Below the pieces are notes generated by a model. The model was given only the letters and a program-made list of their open reading frames with translations. It had not been told where the DNA came from and did no database searches. Below, piece by piece: positions 18,466 through 26,426 of a stretch of DNA of 64,000 nucleotides. The stretch lies in the NCBI GenBank assembly GCA_945860385.1, contig CAMAQD010000002.1, positions 1 to 64,000 on the forward strand, given 5' to 3'. Made by a program: the position numbers and the translations under genes. Positions within the stretch are counted from its first letter, which is position 1, and each line of letters starts with the position of its first letter. This stretch comes from Flavobacterium psychrophilum. Lineage in GTDB: Bacteria; Bacteroidota; Bacteroidia; Flavobacteriales; Flavobacteriaceae.

Positions 18466-20640
18466 TTATAAATTATTTTGTATAAAATTAGTCATTTTAT
18501 TGAACAATTGTATTCTTGTTTTTCCGCCGTAGATTCCGTGATTTTTATCGGGATAAATTTGGCTATCAAATTGCTTATTGGCTTGAATCAAAGCTTCCAT
18601 CATTTGCATTGAATTTTGCACATGAACATTGTCATCACCCGAACCATGGATTAGTAAAAACTTCCCTTTTAGTTTATCCACGAAATTTATTGGCGAATTA
18701 CTGTCATATCCACTAGGGTTTTCTTGTGGGGTTTGCATATATCTTTCGGTATAGACGCTGTCATAGAAACGCCAATTGGTGACCGGAGCGACTGCAATCG
18801 CCATTTTGAAAACGTCATTTCCTTTCAAAATGCAATTACTCGACATAAAACCACCATACGACCAGCCCCAAATTCCGATTCTGGATTTATCTACGTAAGG
18901 GTAATTTCCAATTACTTTAGCCGCATCGATTTGGTCTTCGACTTCATATTTTCCTAATTGTTTGTAGGTAACTTTTTTGAAATCGGCTCCTTTAAAACCA
19001 GTTCCGCGACCGTCAACGCAAGCTACAATATACCCTTGTTGGGCGAGCATCATAAACCAATATTCATTTGAACTTCCCCATCCATTTACAACCTGCTGTG
19101 AACCTGGTCCAGAATATTGAATCATAAAAACAGGGTATTTGTTGGATGAATCAAAATCCTTTGGTTTCATAATCCAAGCATTTAATTCATTTCCCTTTTC
19201 GGTTTTCAGCACAAAAAATTCTTTTTGTGGTAAATTGTAGTCTTTTAGTTTGGATGCCAAAGTTGCGTTGTTTTCTATAACCTGAATTTGTTTCCCTGTT
19301 TTAGTATCGTTCAAAGTATAGATTGTTGGCTGAGAAGCAGTCGAAAAAGTGTTGATAAAATATTGAAAATTCGGACTGAACGTAGCATTATTTGTTCCAA
19401 GTTTTTCTGTTAATCTTGTTTTGTTTTTTCCGTCTAAACTAATTCTGTAAACGTCACGATTGATCGAACCATTCTCTGTCGATTGATAAAAAACCGTTTT
19501 GGTTTTCTCCTCAAAACCATAATATTCGGTCACTTCCCAATTGCCTCTAGTCACCTGATTAATCAATTTTCCGTCTTTAGAATACCAATAAATATGATTG
19601 AAACCGTCTTGTTCTGATGTCCAAATAAAACTGTTGTCGTTCAAGAAAGTCAAATTATCTTTATCGATAAAATCAATGTAGGATTTATCTTTTTCGGTCA
19701 AAACCACTTTTGTAGCCGCCGTTGTTCCATCGACAAATAACAAATCGAGATTGTCCTGATGGCGATTTACTATTTTTGCCGATAAAATATTGGCATCATT
19801 TGTCCATTCAATTCTTGGAATATAAAAATCAGTGTATTGGCTTAAATCTACTTTTTTGGTGGTTTTCGTATCAACAGTATACAAATGCAAAGAAACCAAA
19901 GAGTTCTTTTCGCCAGCTTTCGGATATTTGAAAGTTTCTATTTTTGGATACAAATCTTTAGCAAAAACTGTCATTGAAAATTCTGGAACCTGACTTTCGT
20001 CAAAACGAATAAACCCTATTTTTTTGCTGTCTTTGCTCCAATCGAAAGCTCTTACAAAGGCAAATTCTTCTTCGTAAACCCAATCCGTGATTCCGTTTAT
20101 AATTTCGTTTTTCTTCCCGTCGGTGGTGATTTGGCTGTTGGTTTTGGAAGTTACATCATAAATAAAAATATTATTTTCCTTGACATAAGCTATCTTTTTT
20201 CCGTCAGGCGAAAAAACAGGTTCCTGAACTTGTTCCAAAATTTTAGTCAATTCTTTGGTTTCAATAATGTACAGAAAATAATCGGCGGTAAAAGAATGAC
20301 GATAAATTGGATTGGTATTGTTGGCTATCAAAATCTGTTTTTCGTCAGAACTGAAAGTATAACTATCGATTCCGCCAAGTAATTTACTTTGATTTTTTGT
20401 CTCAATTAATGTGTTTACTTTTTTTAAAGTAGCAAAATCGAATACCTCAATTTGCAAATTTCCAGAGGCTTCGTCAGCATTTAAAACCGTATATTGGTTG
20501 GTGTTTTTCATCGATTGCAATTCTACCATCCCTTTGGCTTGAAATTGTCCGGTATAAATGGCTTCGACGGTAATTTTTTGTTGTGCAAAAACACTAGTTA
20601 ATAACAACAAAAACAGTACGTTAAATTTATTTGAAATCAT
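18466..20640 (-). CDS. S9 family dipeptidyl peptidase IV-like serine peptidase
   Basis: A 724-residue protein with a signal peptide ending near AQQ (about residue 21). An eight-bladed propeller-type N-terminal domain (DPPIV_N, about 80-440) contains the DPP-IV hallmark VYEEEFAFVRAFDWS, whose Glu pair anchors the free amino terminus of the substrate. The alpha/beta-hydrolase domain (about 500-724) shows the nucleophile GWSYGGFMS (Ser about 594), Asp in GSGDDNVH (about 670) and His in DKNHGIYGG (about 701). The predicted activity is release of X-Pro or X-Ala dipeptides from exported or outer-surface peptides. The downstream POT transporters could then import these products. The triad is complete, so the enzyme should be active. 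The exact specificity is inferred. Confidence 0.9.
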   Translation of the reverse strand: MISNKFNVLFLLLLTSVFAQQKITVEAIYTGQFQAKGMVELQSMKNTNQYTVLNADEASGNLQIEVFDFATLKKVNTLIETKNQSKLLGGIDSYTFSSDEKQILIANNTNPIYRHSFTADYFLYIIETKELTKILEQVQEPVFSPDGKKIAYVKENNIFIYDVTSKTNSQITTDGKKNEIINGITDWVYEEEFAFVRAFDWSKDSKKIGFIRFDESQVPEFSMTVFAKDLYPKIETFKYPKAGEKNSLVSLHLYTVDTKTTKKVDLSQYTDFYIPRIEWTNDANILSAKIVNRHQDNLDLLFVDGTTAATKVVLTEKDKSYIDFIDKDNLTFLNDNSFIWTSEQDGFNHIYWYSKDGKLINQVTRGNWEVTEYYGFEEKTKTVFYQSTENGSINRDVYRISLDGKNKTRLTEKLGTNNATFSPNFQYFINTFSTASQPTIYTLNDTKTGKQIQVIENNATLASKLKDYNLPQKEFFVLKTEKGNELNAWIMKPKDFDSSNKYPVFMIQYSGPGSQQVVNGWGSSNEYWFMMLAQQGYIVACVDGRGTGFKGADFKKVTYKQLGKYEVEDQIDAAKVIGNYPYVDKSRIGIWGWSYGGFMSSNCILKGNDVFKMAIAVAPVTNWRFYDSVYTERYMQTPQENPSGYDSNSPINFVDKLKGKFLLIHGSGDDNVHVQNSMQMMEALIQANKQFDSQIYPDKNHGIYGGKTRIQLFNKMTNFIQNNL

Positions 20641-20765
20641 TAATTTATTGTTAATTTAAAAGTCTTCAATTTTAGTGAAAATTTTACGATTATTTCAAGT
20701 TTCAACTGTTAAATGTTAAAAAAAAGAAACGGGGTGCAAAACTCAGTTACAAACCAATTATTTAC

Positions 20766-20773
20766 TAATTTTG
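20766..20773 (+). promoter_or_regulatory. -7 element of the toxin-antitoxin pair
   Basis: TAATTTTG matches TAnnTTTG exactly and lies 20 bp upstream of the antitoxin ATG at 20794. No good -33 TTTG was seen at the usual distance. Confidence 0.4.
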
Positions 20774-20793
20774 AATTCTATAAAAAAATTAAT

Positions 20794-21045
20794 ATGGAAA
20801 CTATCAAAATCGAATTTCAATCGAATGTAAAGGAAAAACTAATCAATTTTTTGAAAACTTTTTCTAATAGCGAATTGCATATTATTGAAGAAGAAAGTCC
20901 TTATGTAGAAGACAAATCTTTTGAAGAATATCGAGACAGTCTGCATCTCGAAGTTAAGGAAATTGAGTCTGGAGAGAGTAAATTATACGATATAGATGAG
21001 TTAGATGCGATGCTGGAAAAAACAATTTCTAAGTATGAAAATTAA
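20794..21045 (+). CDS. Putative antitoxin of a ParE/RelE-type pair
   Basis: An 83-residue acidic protein, starting METIKIEFQSNVKEKLINFL. An earlier in-frame ATG at 20713 would sit upstream of the -7 element, so 20794 is preferred. The N-terminal half looks like a short beta/helix unit and the C-terminal half is helical and acidic (FEEYRDSLHLEVKEIESGES), as expected of a toxin-wrapping antitoxin tail. No specific antitoxin family was recognised. The call rests on its overlap of 11 bp with the downstream ParE/RelE-like gene and on its size and charge. Confidence 0.7.
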   Translation: METIKIEFQSNVKEKLINFLKTFSNSELHIIEEESPYVEDKSFEEYRDSLHLEVKEIESGESKLYDIDELDAMLEKTISKYEN

Positions 21046-21271
21046 TTTTTCTGAAAATTTTTACTTTTTAGTAAATGAAATAATTGAGTTCATAGCGAAA
21101 GACAAACCCGTTGCCGCAAGAAAATTCAAAAAAGAGTTGATTTCTGCCATCAGAAAAGATTTAAAATTTCCTTTCAACTTCAAAAAATCGATTTACTCTA
21201 AAGACGATTCTTTTCGGGACTATGTTTTCAAAGGGTACACCATAACCTATAAAATTTTTGAAAACGAATAA
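21035..21271 (+). CDS. ParE/RelE-like toxin, apparently truncated by a nonsense codon
   Basis: A 78-residue basic protein. The start MKINFSENFYFL overlaps the antitoxin end; an ATG at 21005 is less likely. The pattern FSENFYFLVNEIIEFIAKDKPVAARKFKKEL followed by a basic middle and FRDYVFKGYTITYKI fits the ParE/RelE fold. The usual final strand of this fold is missing before the TAA at 21269-21271. Directly after this stop the same frame continues with RVLILGIIKNKYSY up to a TAG at 21314-21316, which is just the missing family C-terminus. The stop therefore looks like a recent point mutation, leaving a defective or weakened toxin. Confidence 0.75.
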   Translation: MKINFSENFYFLVNEIIEFIAKDKPVAARKFKKELISAIRKDLKFPFNFKKSIYSKDDSFRDYVFKGYTITYKIFENE

Positions 21272-21326
21272 CGGGTCCTAATTTTAGGAATCATCAAAAA
21301 CAAATATTCTTATTAGAAAATCAGTA

Positions 21327-22649
21327 ATGACAAACACTATAGCCGGATTTTCAAAATTATCCAAACAAGAAAAAATAAATTGGATTGCCTCTGCCTACTT
21401 TTCTAAACCAGAAACAGCCATTTCAATTCTTAAAAAATATTGGAATCCTGACGAAAAATTACAGCAATTACACGACGAATTTATCGAAAACACGATAAGC
21501 AATTTCTATATTCCGTTGGGTGTGGCGCCCAATTTTTTGATTAACGGAAAATACAACAGCATTCCGATGGCGATTGAAGAAAGTTCGGTGGTTGCCGCTG
21601 CTTCGAAATCGGCTAAATTTTGGTCTACTCGTGGTGGTTTTAAAGCTACCGTTATCAATACTGAAAAGATTGGACAAGTTCATTTCATTTTCAACGGTGA
21701 CGCATCGAAACTGGCTTTATTCTTTGTCCAAACTAAAACCAAATTCTACAGCAACACTGAAAGCATTACTAAAAATATGCAAAAACGAGGTGGCGGAATT
21801 CTAGATATTGAATTGCGAGACAAAACTAATTTGTTGCCTAATTATTATCAATTGCACGCTACTTTTGAAACTATAGATTCGATGGGCGCCAATTTTATTA
21901 ATTCTTGTCTGGAGCAATTTGCTAAGACTTTGAAAGAAGAAGCACAAGGTTATGATTTATTTTCCGAAGAAGAAAAAGACCTCGAAGTGGTGATGAGCAT
22001 TCTCTCTAATTACGTTCCCAATTGTATTGTTCGCGCCGAAGTTTCTTGCCCTGTTGATGATTTGGTCGAAAAACATATCGAAAACCCAAAAGCATTTGCT
22101 GAAAGATTCATTCGAGCAATCCAAATTGCCGAAGTAGAACCTTTTCGAGCGGTAACCCACAACAAAGGAATTATGAACGGAATCGACGCTGTGGTGCTTG
22201 CTACGGGCAATGATTTCCGTGCCGTCGAGGCTGGAATTCACGCTTATGCTTCCCGAAACGGAAGTTATTCGAGTTTGTCACACGCGACAATCGAAAATGG
22301 TATTTTTACTTTTTGGCTGGAAGTTCCATTAGCTTTAGGAACTGTTGGCGGACTGACTTCCTTGCATCCCTTGGTAAAATTATCTTTGGAAATGTTGGAA
22401 AATCCATCGGCAAAGGAATTGATGCAGTTTGTGGCGGTGGCAGGTTTGGCACAAAATTTTGCTGCTTTACGTTCGTTAACTACCACTGGGATTCAGGATG
22501 GCCATATGAAAATGCACTTGAACAATATCCTAAATCAATTTGAAGCTAACGATGAGGAACGCCTTTTGATTCGAAAACATTTCAAACATCATGTTGTTTC
22601 CCATAGTGCTGTTGTGGAATATATTGAAACTTTAAGAAGACCTATTTAA
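21327..22649 (+). CDS. mvaA: Hydroxymethylglutaryl-CoA reductase, class II type
   Basis: A 440-residue enzyme converting HMG-CoA and NAD(P)H to mevalonate, or the reverse; in Flavobacteriia it feeds isoprenoid synthesis by the mevalonate route. The N-terminal ISNFYIPLGVAPNFLING and the catalytic-Glu segment AIEESSVVAAASKSAKFW (about 85-102) are clear, as are the later HNKGIMNGIDAVVLATGNDFRA (about 275-296) and a C-terminal helical region with RKHFKHH carrying the catalytic His. The length fits class II enzymes (about 420-440). The next gene, a GHMP kinase, follows after 49 bp, so both probably belong to a mevalonate operon. Confidence 0.93.
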   Translation: MTNTIAGFSKLSKQEKINWIASAYFSKPETAISILKKYWNPDEKLQQLHDEFIENTISNFYIPLGVAPNFLINGKYNSIPMAIEESSVVAAASKSAKFWSTRGGFKATVINTEKIGQVHFIFNGDASKLALFFVQTKTKFYSNTESITKNMQKRGGGILDIELRDKTNLLPNYYQLHATFETIDSMGANFINSCLEQFAKTLKEEAQGYDLFSEEEKDLEVVMSILSNYVPNCIVRAEVSCPVDDLVEKHIENPKAFAERFIRAIQIAEVEPFRAVTHNKGIMNGIDAVVLATGNDFRAVEAGIHAYASRNGSYSSLSHATIENGIFTFWLEVPLALGTVGGLTSLHPLVKLSLEMLENPSAKELMQFVAVAGLAQNFAALRSLTTTGIQDGHMKMHLNNILNQFEANDEERLLIRKHFKHHVVSHSAVVEYIETLRRPI

Positions 22650-22698
22650 TTCATTAACCTCTTCAGGTTTTTAAAATCCTAAATGGATTAACTATCCA

Positions 22699-23613
22699 AT
22701 GAAAAAAGAATTTTACAGTAACGGAAAACTATTAATTACGGGAGAATATTTAGTTCTTGATGGAGCCAATGCTTTCGCTTTGCCAACCAAATTTGGACAA
22801 AACCTAATTGTTGAAAAAGCAAAAAATCAAGAAATAAAATGGACTAGTTTTAATGCAGATGGAAGCATTTGGTTTGAAGATACTTTTTCCTTTTTGGATA
22901 TTTCGGATAAAGCAAACCAAGAAACCTCAACCATCAGAAATACTTTAATAGAAATCTTGCACGAAGGTTATTTATTAAATCCTGATTTCATTCATCAATC
23001 CGAAGGGTATAACGTTAAAACTGAACTTAGTTTTCCCAGAAAATGGGGTTTGGGAACTTCCTCTACTTTAATTAATAATATTGCGCAATGGTTGCAGGTT
23101 GACGCTTTTATTTTGCTCAACAATAGTTTTGGAGGTAGCGGATATGATATTGCCTGCGCTCAAAACAACAGCCCAATTTTGTATCATCTAGACAATGGTA
23201 AGCCAGTAATTGAAACCATATCATTTGAGCCTAAATTCGCCAAAAATTTACACTTCGTTTATTTAGAGAAAAAGCAAAGCAGTAAAGCTTCTATCATTTC
23301 CTATTACAACAACAAAAACTCAGCATTAGCAGAGGATATTATTGCTAACAACAAAATAACATCAGCTGTTTTAAAGGCAAAAACGCTTCAAGAATTTGCT
23401 ATCGCTTTAGAAGAACACGAAGCCGAAATGAGTAATATTCTCGAAATGCAAACCATAAAAGAATCCTTGTTTCCAGATTTTAACGGAATCATAAAAAGTC
23501 TTGGCGCTTGGGGTGGTGATTTTGTTTTAGCGATTTCAGATGAAAATCCAGTTGATTATTTTAACGGAAAAGGGTTTCGCACGATAATCCCCTACAAAGA
23601 CATGATTCTGTAA
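22699..23613 (+). CDS. GYDIA-family GHMP kinase (mevalonate-pathway-like)
   Basis: A 304-residue GHMP superfamily kinase. The N-terminus, NGKLLITGEYLVLDGANAFALP, is typical of mevalonate and phosphomevalonate kinases. The phosphate-binding loop is degenerate: PRKWGLGTSSTLINNIA (about 112-128) keeps the GLGTSST core. A GGSGYDIACAQ motif (about 150) gives the family its name, and a late GAWGGDF (about 272) matches the third GHMP motif. Its place right after HMG-CoA reductase suggests phosphorylation of mevalonate or phosphomevalonate, but the substrate is not proven by sequence. Confidence 0.88.
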   Translation: MKKEFYSNGKLLITGEYLVLDGANAFALPTKFGQNLIVEKAKNQEIKWTSFNADGSIWFEDTFSFLDISDKANQETSTIRNTLIEILHEGYLLNPDFIHQSEGYNVKTELSFPRKWGLGTSSTLINNIAQWLQVDAFILLNNSFGGSGYDIACAQNNSPILYHLDNGKPVIETISFEPKFAKNLHFVYLEKKQSSKASIISYYNNKNSALAEDIIANNKITSAVLKAKTLQEFAIALEEHEAEMSNILEMQTIKESLFPDFNGIIKSLGAWGGDFVLAISDENPVDYFNGKGFRTIIPYKDMIL

Positions 23614-23695
23614 ATTTTTCATAAAAAATTATATCCGAATTGCTGATTTTAGACTGGTTGATCTTTGACTTTTTTCTGGAAATTCAAATTTCAAA

Positions 23696-23740
23696 AAAAG
23701 AGTGTCTGAAAATCACTTTACGAACACTCTCTTTTTTTAT
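23696..23740. terminator. Terminator hairpin between convergent genes
   Basis: AAAAAGAGTGT pairs with ACACTCTCTTTTTTT across a loop of about 18 nt. It has A-rich and T-rich flanks, so it can serve both the mevalonate operon and the minus-strand small secreted gene. Confidence 0.7.
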
Positions 23741-23769
23741 TAGTTTCTTTTTAAAAAATCAACCTATTC

Positions 23770-23982
23770 TCAATTAGGCTGTTCGCAGCCACCTATTACA
23801 TCACCGTGATCTAAATGAGCTTGCAACGCATTAATACTAACTTCGATATCGTGAGCATTAGCTGGATTTCCTGGAGGAATATGACATATAACAATTTTAC
23901 CTCCCTTATCATCATTTTTAGTGCTACTACTACTTGTAAAAGCTATGAACACTATTCCTAACAATACTAAAAAATTTTTCAT
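23770..23982 (-). CDS. Small secreted protein with a CHIPPGNP...AHLDHGD motif
   Basis: A 70-residue protein with a signal peptide (MKNFLVLLGIVFIAFTSSSS). The whole mature part is one motif: VICHIPPGNPANAHDIEVS, then INALQAHLDHGDVIGGC. This Cys-His...His...HLxHGD...Cys pattern is known as a short module at the ends or within much larger secreted proteins, but here it stands alone. The two Cys and four His residues could bind a metal or form a disulfide; this is an inference. It has no operon partner (terminators on both sides) and its function is unknown. Confidence 0.75.
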   Translation of the reverse strand: MKNFLVLLGIVFIAFTSSSSTKNDDKGGKIVICHIPPGNPANAHDIEVSINALQAHLDHGDVIGGCEQPN

Positions 23983-24165
23983 AATGTACTGATTTAATGG
24001 GTTATATAGATAAAGTTAATTCTTGTTTTAAAATTAAAAAATTAAAATAGTTTAAAAGTGTTAAAAAAACGTTCAAATGCAAGAACATTAGTTTTAAAAA
24101 AATCAATCTAAATAACTTATCTTTCATCGGCAAAACCGATTAAACCTAAAAATACTTCCAAAAAA

Positions 24166-24195
24166 AAATCCCGTTTAGTTACCTAAACGGGATTT
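24166..24195 (-). terminator. Terminator of the ppiD-like gene
   Basis: A perfect 13-bp stem AAATCCCGTTTAG (24166-24178) / CTAAACGGGATTT (24183-24195) has a 4-nt loop. On the minus strand it is followed by eight T. It lies about 22 bp after the stop codon of the foldase gene. Confidence 0.9.
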
Positions 24196-24217
24196 CAAAT
24201 TTTAGTACACTTTCAAT

Positions 24218-26317
24218 CTAGTAATTGAATTGTCTTCTATTGTCTTTAATTTCAGCTTTGTCTTTTAATGCTGGCAAAACTCTATTAACATCTCCAGCAC
24301 TTTGCGCTTTCAATTTGGCAACATAAGCTGTATGATCTTTTAAAACTGGTGCTTTTACAGTGCTAGTGTTTTTCACAACATAAACTCCTGTATTTCCTTC
24401 GATTGGAGCAGAAAGTTTACCTGCTGTTAGAGCAAATGCGTTTCCAACAACTTTAGGTTCTTGACCTACACCGCCTGTTAACACTGGATTTTCCATTGTA
24501 ACATCTGTAGCTTGTTGAACTGCTGCACCACTAGCTTTTGCAATCGCTTCTAATGAAGTTCCTGCCATTTTAGCTTTGATTAATTCGGCTTTTTTCTTAT
24601 TTTTAAGAATTGGCTCCACGTAAGAGCGAACCAAATCAACAGCCATTAATCCTTCTGGATTAACTTTTTTAACTTTTGCAATCACGTTACCTAAATTGGC
24701 AACTTCAAATCTTTTTACCGCTCCTACTTTTGTTCCATCTTCGAAAGCCCAGCTTACAATATTTCTTTGGTTACCCAATGGTCCAAAAGCTTCGTCCATA
24801 GCCTTTACGGTAACTGGAGGCGCCACTGTAAGTTTCATTGCCGTTGCTGTTTTTGCAAAATCTTTTTCGTTTGCATCAATTTCAAATTGAGTAGCTTTTG
24901 TAAATACATCATTCGATGTGGCTTCTGAAGCTTCTACTTTTTGAGCAACTGTTGCTAGACGAATTCCGTCTTGTTTGTCGGTAACTTTTATAATATGAAA
25001 ACCAAAATCGGTTTCTACTAATCCAACTTTCCCAATTGGACTGCTAAAAACAAAATCGTTGAACGGTTTCACCATTTGGTTTGGACCAAAATAACCCAAA
25101 TCTCCACCTTGCTGAGAAGAGGAATCATCTGATGCGGTGAAAGCCTGCATTAAGAAACTATCAGGACTAGCGATTACTTGAGCCAAAATTGCTTCCGCTT
25201 TAGCTTTTGCTTCTTCTTTTGTTCTTTTTTCTTTTTTATTTGGAACCTGAGTACCTTCATAGCTAATCAAGATATGACTTGCTTTTGCATTCACTCCTAC
25301 TTTTCTTCCCATTGATTTTGAAAGGCAATAGTATTTTCCATTCATGTAGGGTCCGTAGATTTCGCCCGGAGCCAAATTGTATAATTTATCAGCATCAACC
25401 GCAGGCAAATCTTTTTTGGCTACATAAGTAGAATCATAAGGAACATCAGAGTTTGCATTTACATATTCCACTACGTTTGTTGCAGATCTAAAACCTGGCA
25501 AAGTATCGTTTTTCCCTGTTTGTGTGTTGTAAACTACACTTCCTGACAATAATCCATTGATTTTAGCTTTAATCTCAGCTTCATCCGCTGGAGATGCTTT
25601 GTCTTCAATTAAAACATATTCGATTTCACGATTTTCGTCTGCTTTGTATTTCTTCTCATTCTTTTTCATGAAAGCAACAATCTCATCATCAGTAACTTTT
25701 ACCTCACTATCTTTGATGGTAGAATACAATCCGGCAACATAAGCAAAACTCACTTTGTTTGCTTCCATTTCGTATTTTAATTTACCTTCGCTTTCAGTAG
25801 TGTAAGTTCCCGCTTTTATCATTGAAACGTACATTTGATATTTTGCGTTCAACTCAGCATCTTTTTCTCTATCATTAATATATTTAGCGATTTCAGGGTT
25901 TGTTTTAACGGCTTCTTTGAATTTAGCTTCGTCAAAAAGACCTGCTGAATTCAAAAACATTGGGTTTTTACCAATATTTTGATCTGATTTCAAAACTTCC
26001 ATTATATGCTTAGCTCCTACTCTCAATCCTAATTTATCAAATTCGGATGTTAGTAAAGCAATAGATACTTCCTGATCCCAAACTCTGTTCGCTGCCGCTG
26101 TTGGAGTGACTCCTTGTTGACTTTTTTCGACATTGCTCACTTTAAGTCTAAAATCCTCGAATGGAATGTCTTTTCCGTTAACACTACCAACATCATTTGA
26201 ACTTTTACCAAAGTTTCCTTTAGTAAAAACATCTCCTGCAATAAATGCAAATAAACAAAATCCAATAACTGCTATCAATAATGCGGAACGTTGTCTAATT
26301 TTTTGTAAAACTGCCAT
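24218..26317 (-). CDS. PpiD/SurA-like periplasmic peptidyl-prolyl isomerase
   Basis: A 699-residue membrane-anchored foldase. One N-terminal membrane helix (about 12-32, SALLIAVIGFCLFAFIAGD) is followed by a SurA-N-like helical domain (about 35-230). A parvulin rotamase domain (about 340-445) has KASHILISYEG, GGDLGYFGP and GFHIIKVTDK. A second, more degenerate isomerase-like segment follows (about 500-680). The family helps fold proteins leaving the Sec channel and destined for the outer membrane, which fits the neighbouring lptC and outer-membrane genes. It is the last gene of a minus-strand run starting at coaX, 109 bp after the CNNM gene, and is followed by a strong terminator. Confidence 0.9.
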   Translation of the reverse strand: MAVLQKIRQRSALLIAVIGFCLFAFIAGDVFTKGNFGKSSNDVGSVNGKDIPFEDFRLKVSNVEKSQQGVTPTAAANRVWDQEVSIALLTSEFDKLGLRVGAKHIMEVLKSDQNIGKNPMFLNSAGLFDEAKFKEAVKTNPEIAKYINDREKDAELNAKYQMYVSMIKAGTYTTESEGKLKYEMEANKVSFAYVAGLYSTIKDSEVKVTDDEIVAFMKKNEKKYKADENREIEYVLIEDKASPADEAEIKAKINGLLSGSVVYNTQTGKNDTLPGFRSATNVVEYVNANSDVPYDSTYVAKKDLPAVDADKLYNLAPGEIYGPYMNGKYYCLSKSMGRKVGVNAKASHILISYEGTQVPNKKEKRTKEEAKAKAEAILAQVIASPDSFLMQAFTASDDSSSQQGGDLGYFGPNQMVKPFNDFVFSSPIGKVGLVETDFGFHIIKVTDKQDGIRLATVAQKVEASEATSNDVFTKATQFEIDANEKDFAKTATAMKLTVAPPVTVKAMDEAFGPLGNQRNIVSWAFEDGTKVGAVKRFEVANLGNVIAKVKKVNPEGLMAVDLVRSYVEPILKNKKKAELIKAKMAGTSLEAIAKASGAAVQQATDVTMENPVLTGGVGQEPKVVGNAFALTAGKLSAPIEGNTGVYVVKNTSTVKAPVLKDHTAYVAKLKAQSAGDVNRVLPALKDKAEIKDNRRQFNY

Positions 26318-26426
26318 TTTTATTTTTATTAATTTTTATATTCAGTCTGCGAAAATACAATTATCTAGTTAATAATTATAATAGTCGCGCTATAATTTAC
26401 AAGAAAATTTGATTTCCTAAAAAAAA

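Noticed and set aside
20713..20793. Longer antitoxin start at 20713
   Set aside because: It would place the start codon upstream of the TAATTTTG -7 element at 20766-20773, so the mRNA would not contain it.
21278..21291. Palindrome TCCTAATTTTAGGA as an operator before the mevalonate genes
   Set aside because: It lies in the in-frame remnant of the toxin C-terminus, so the symmetry is better explained by its coding past.
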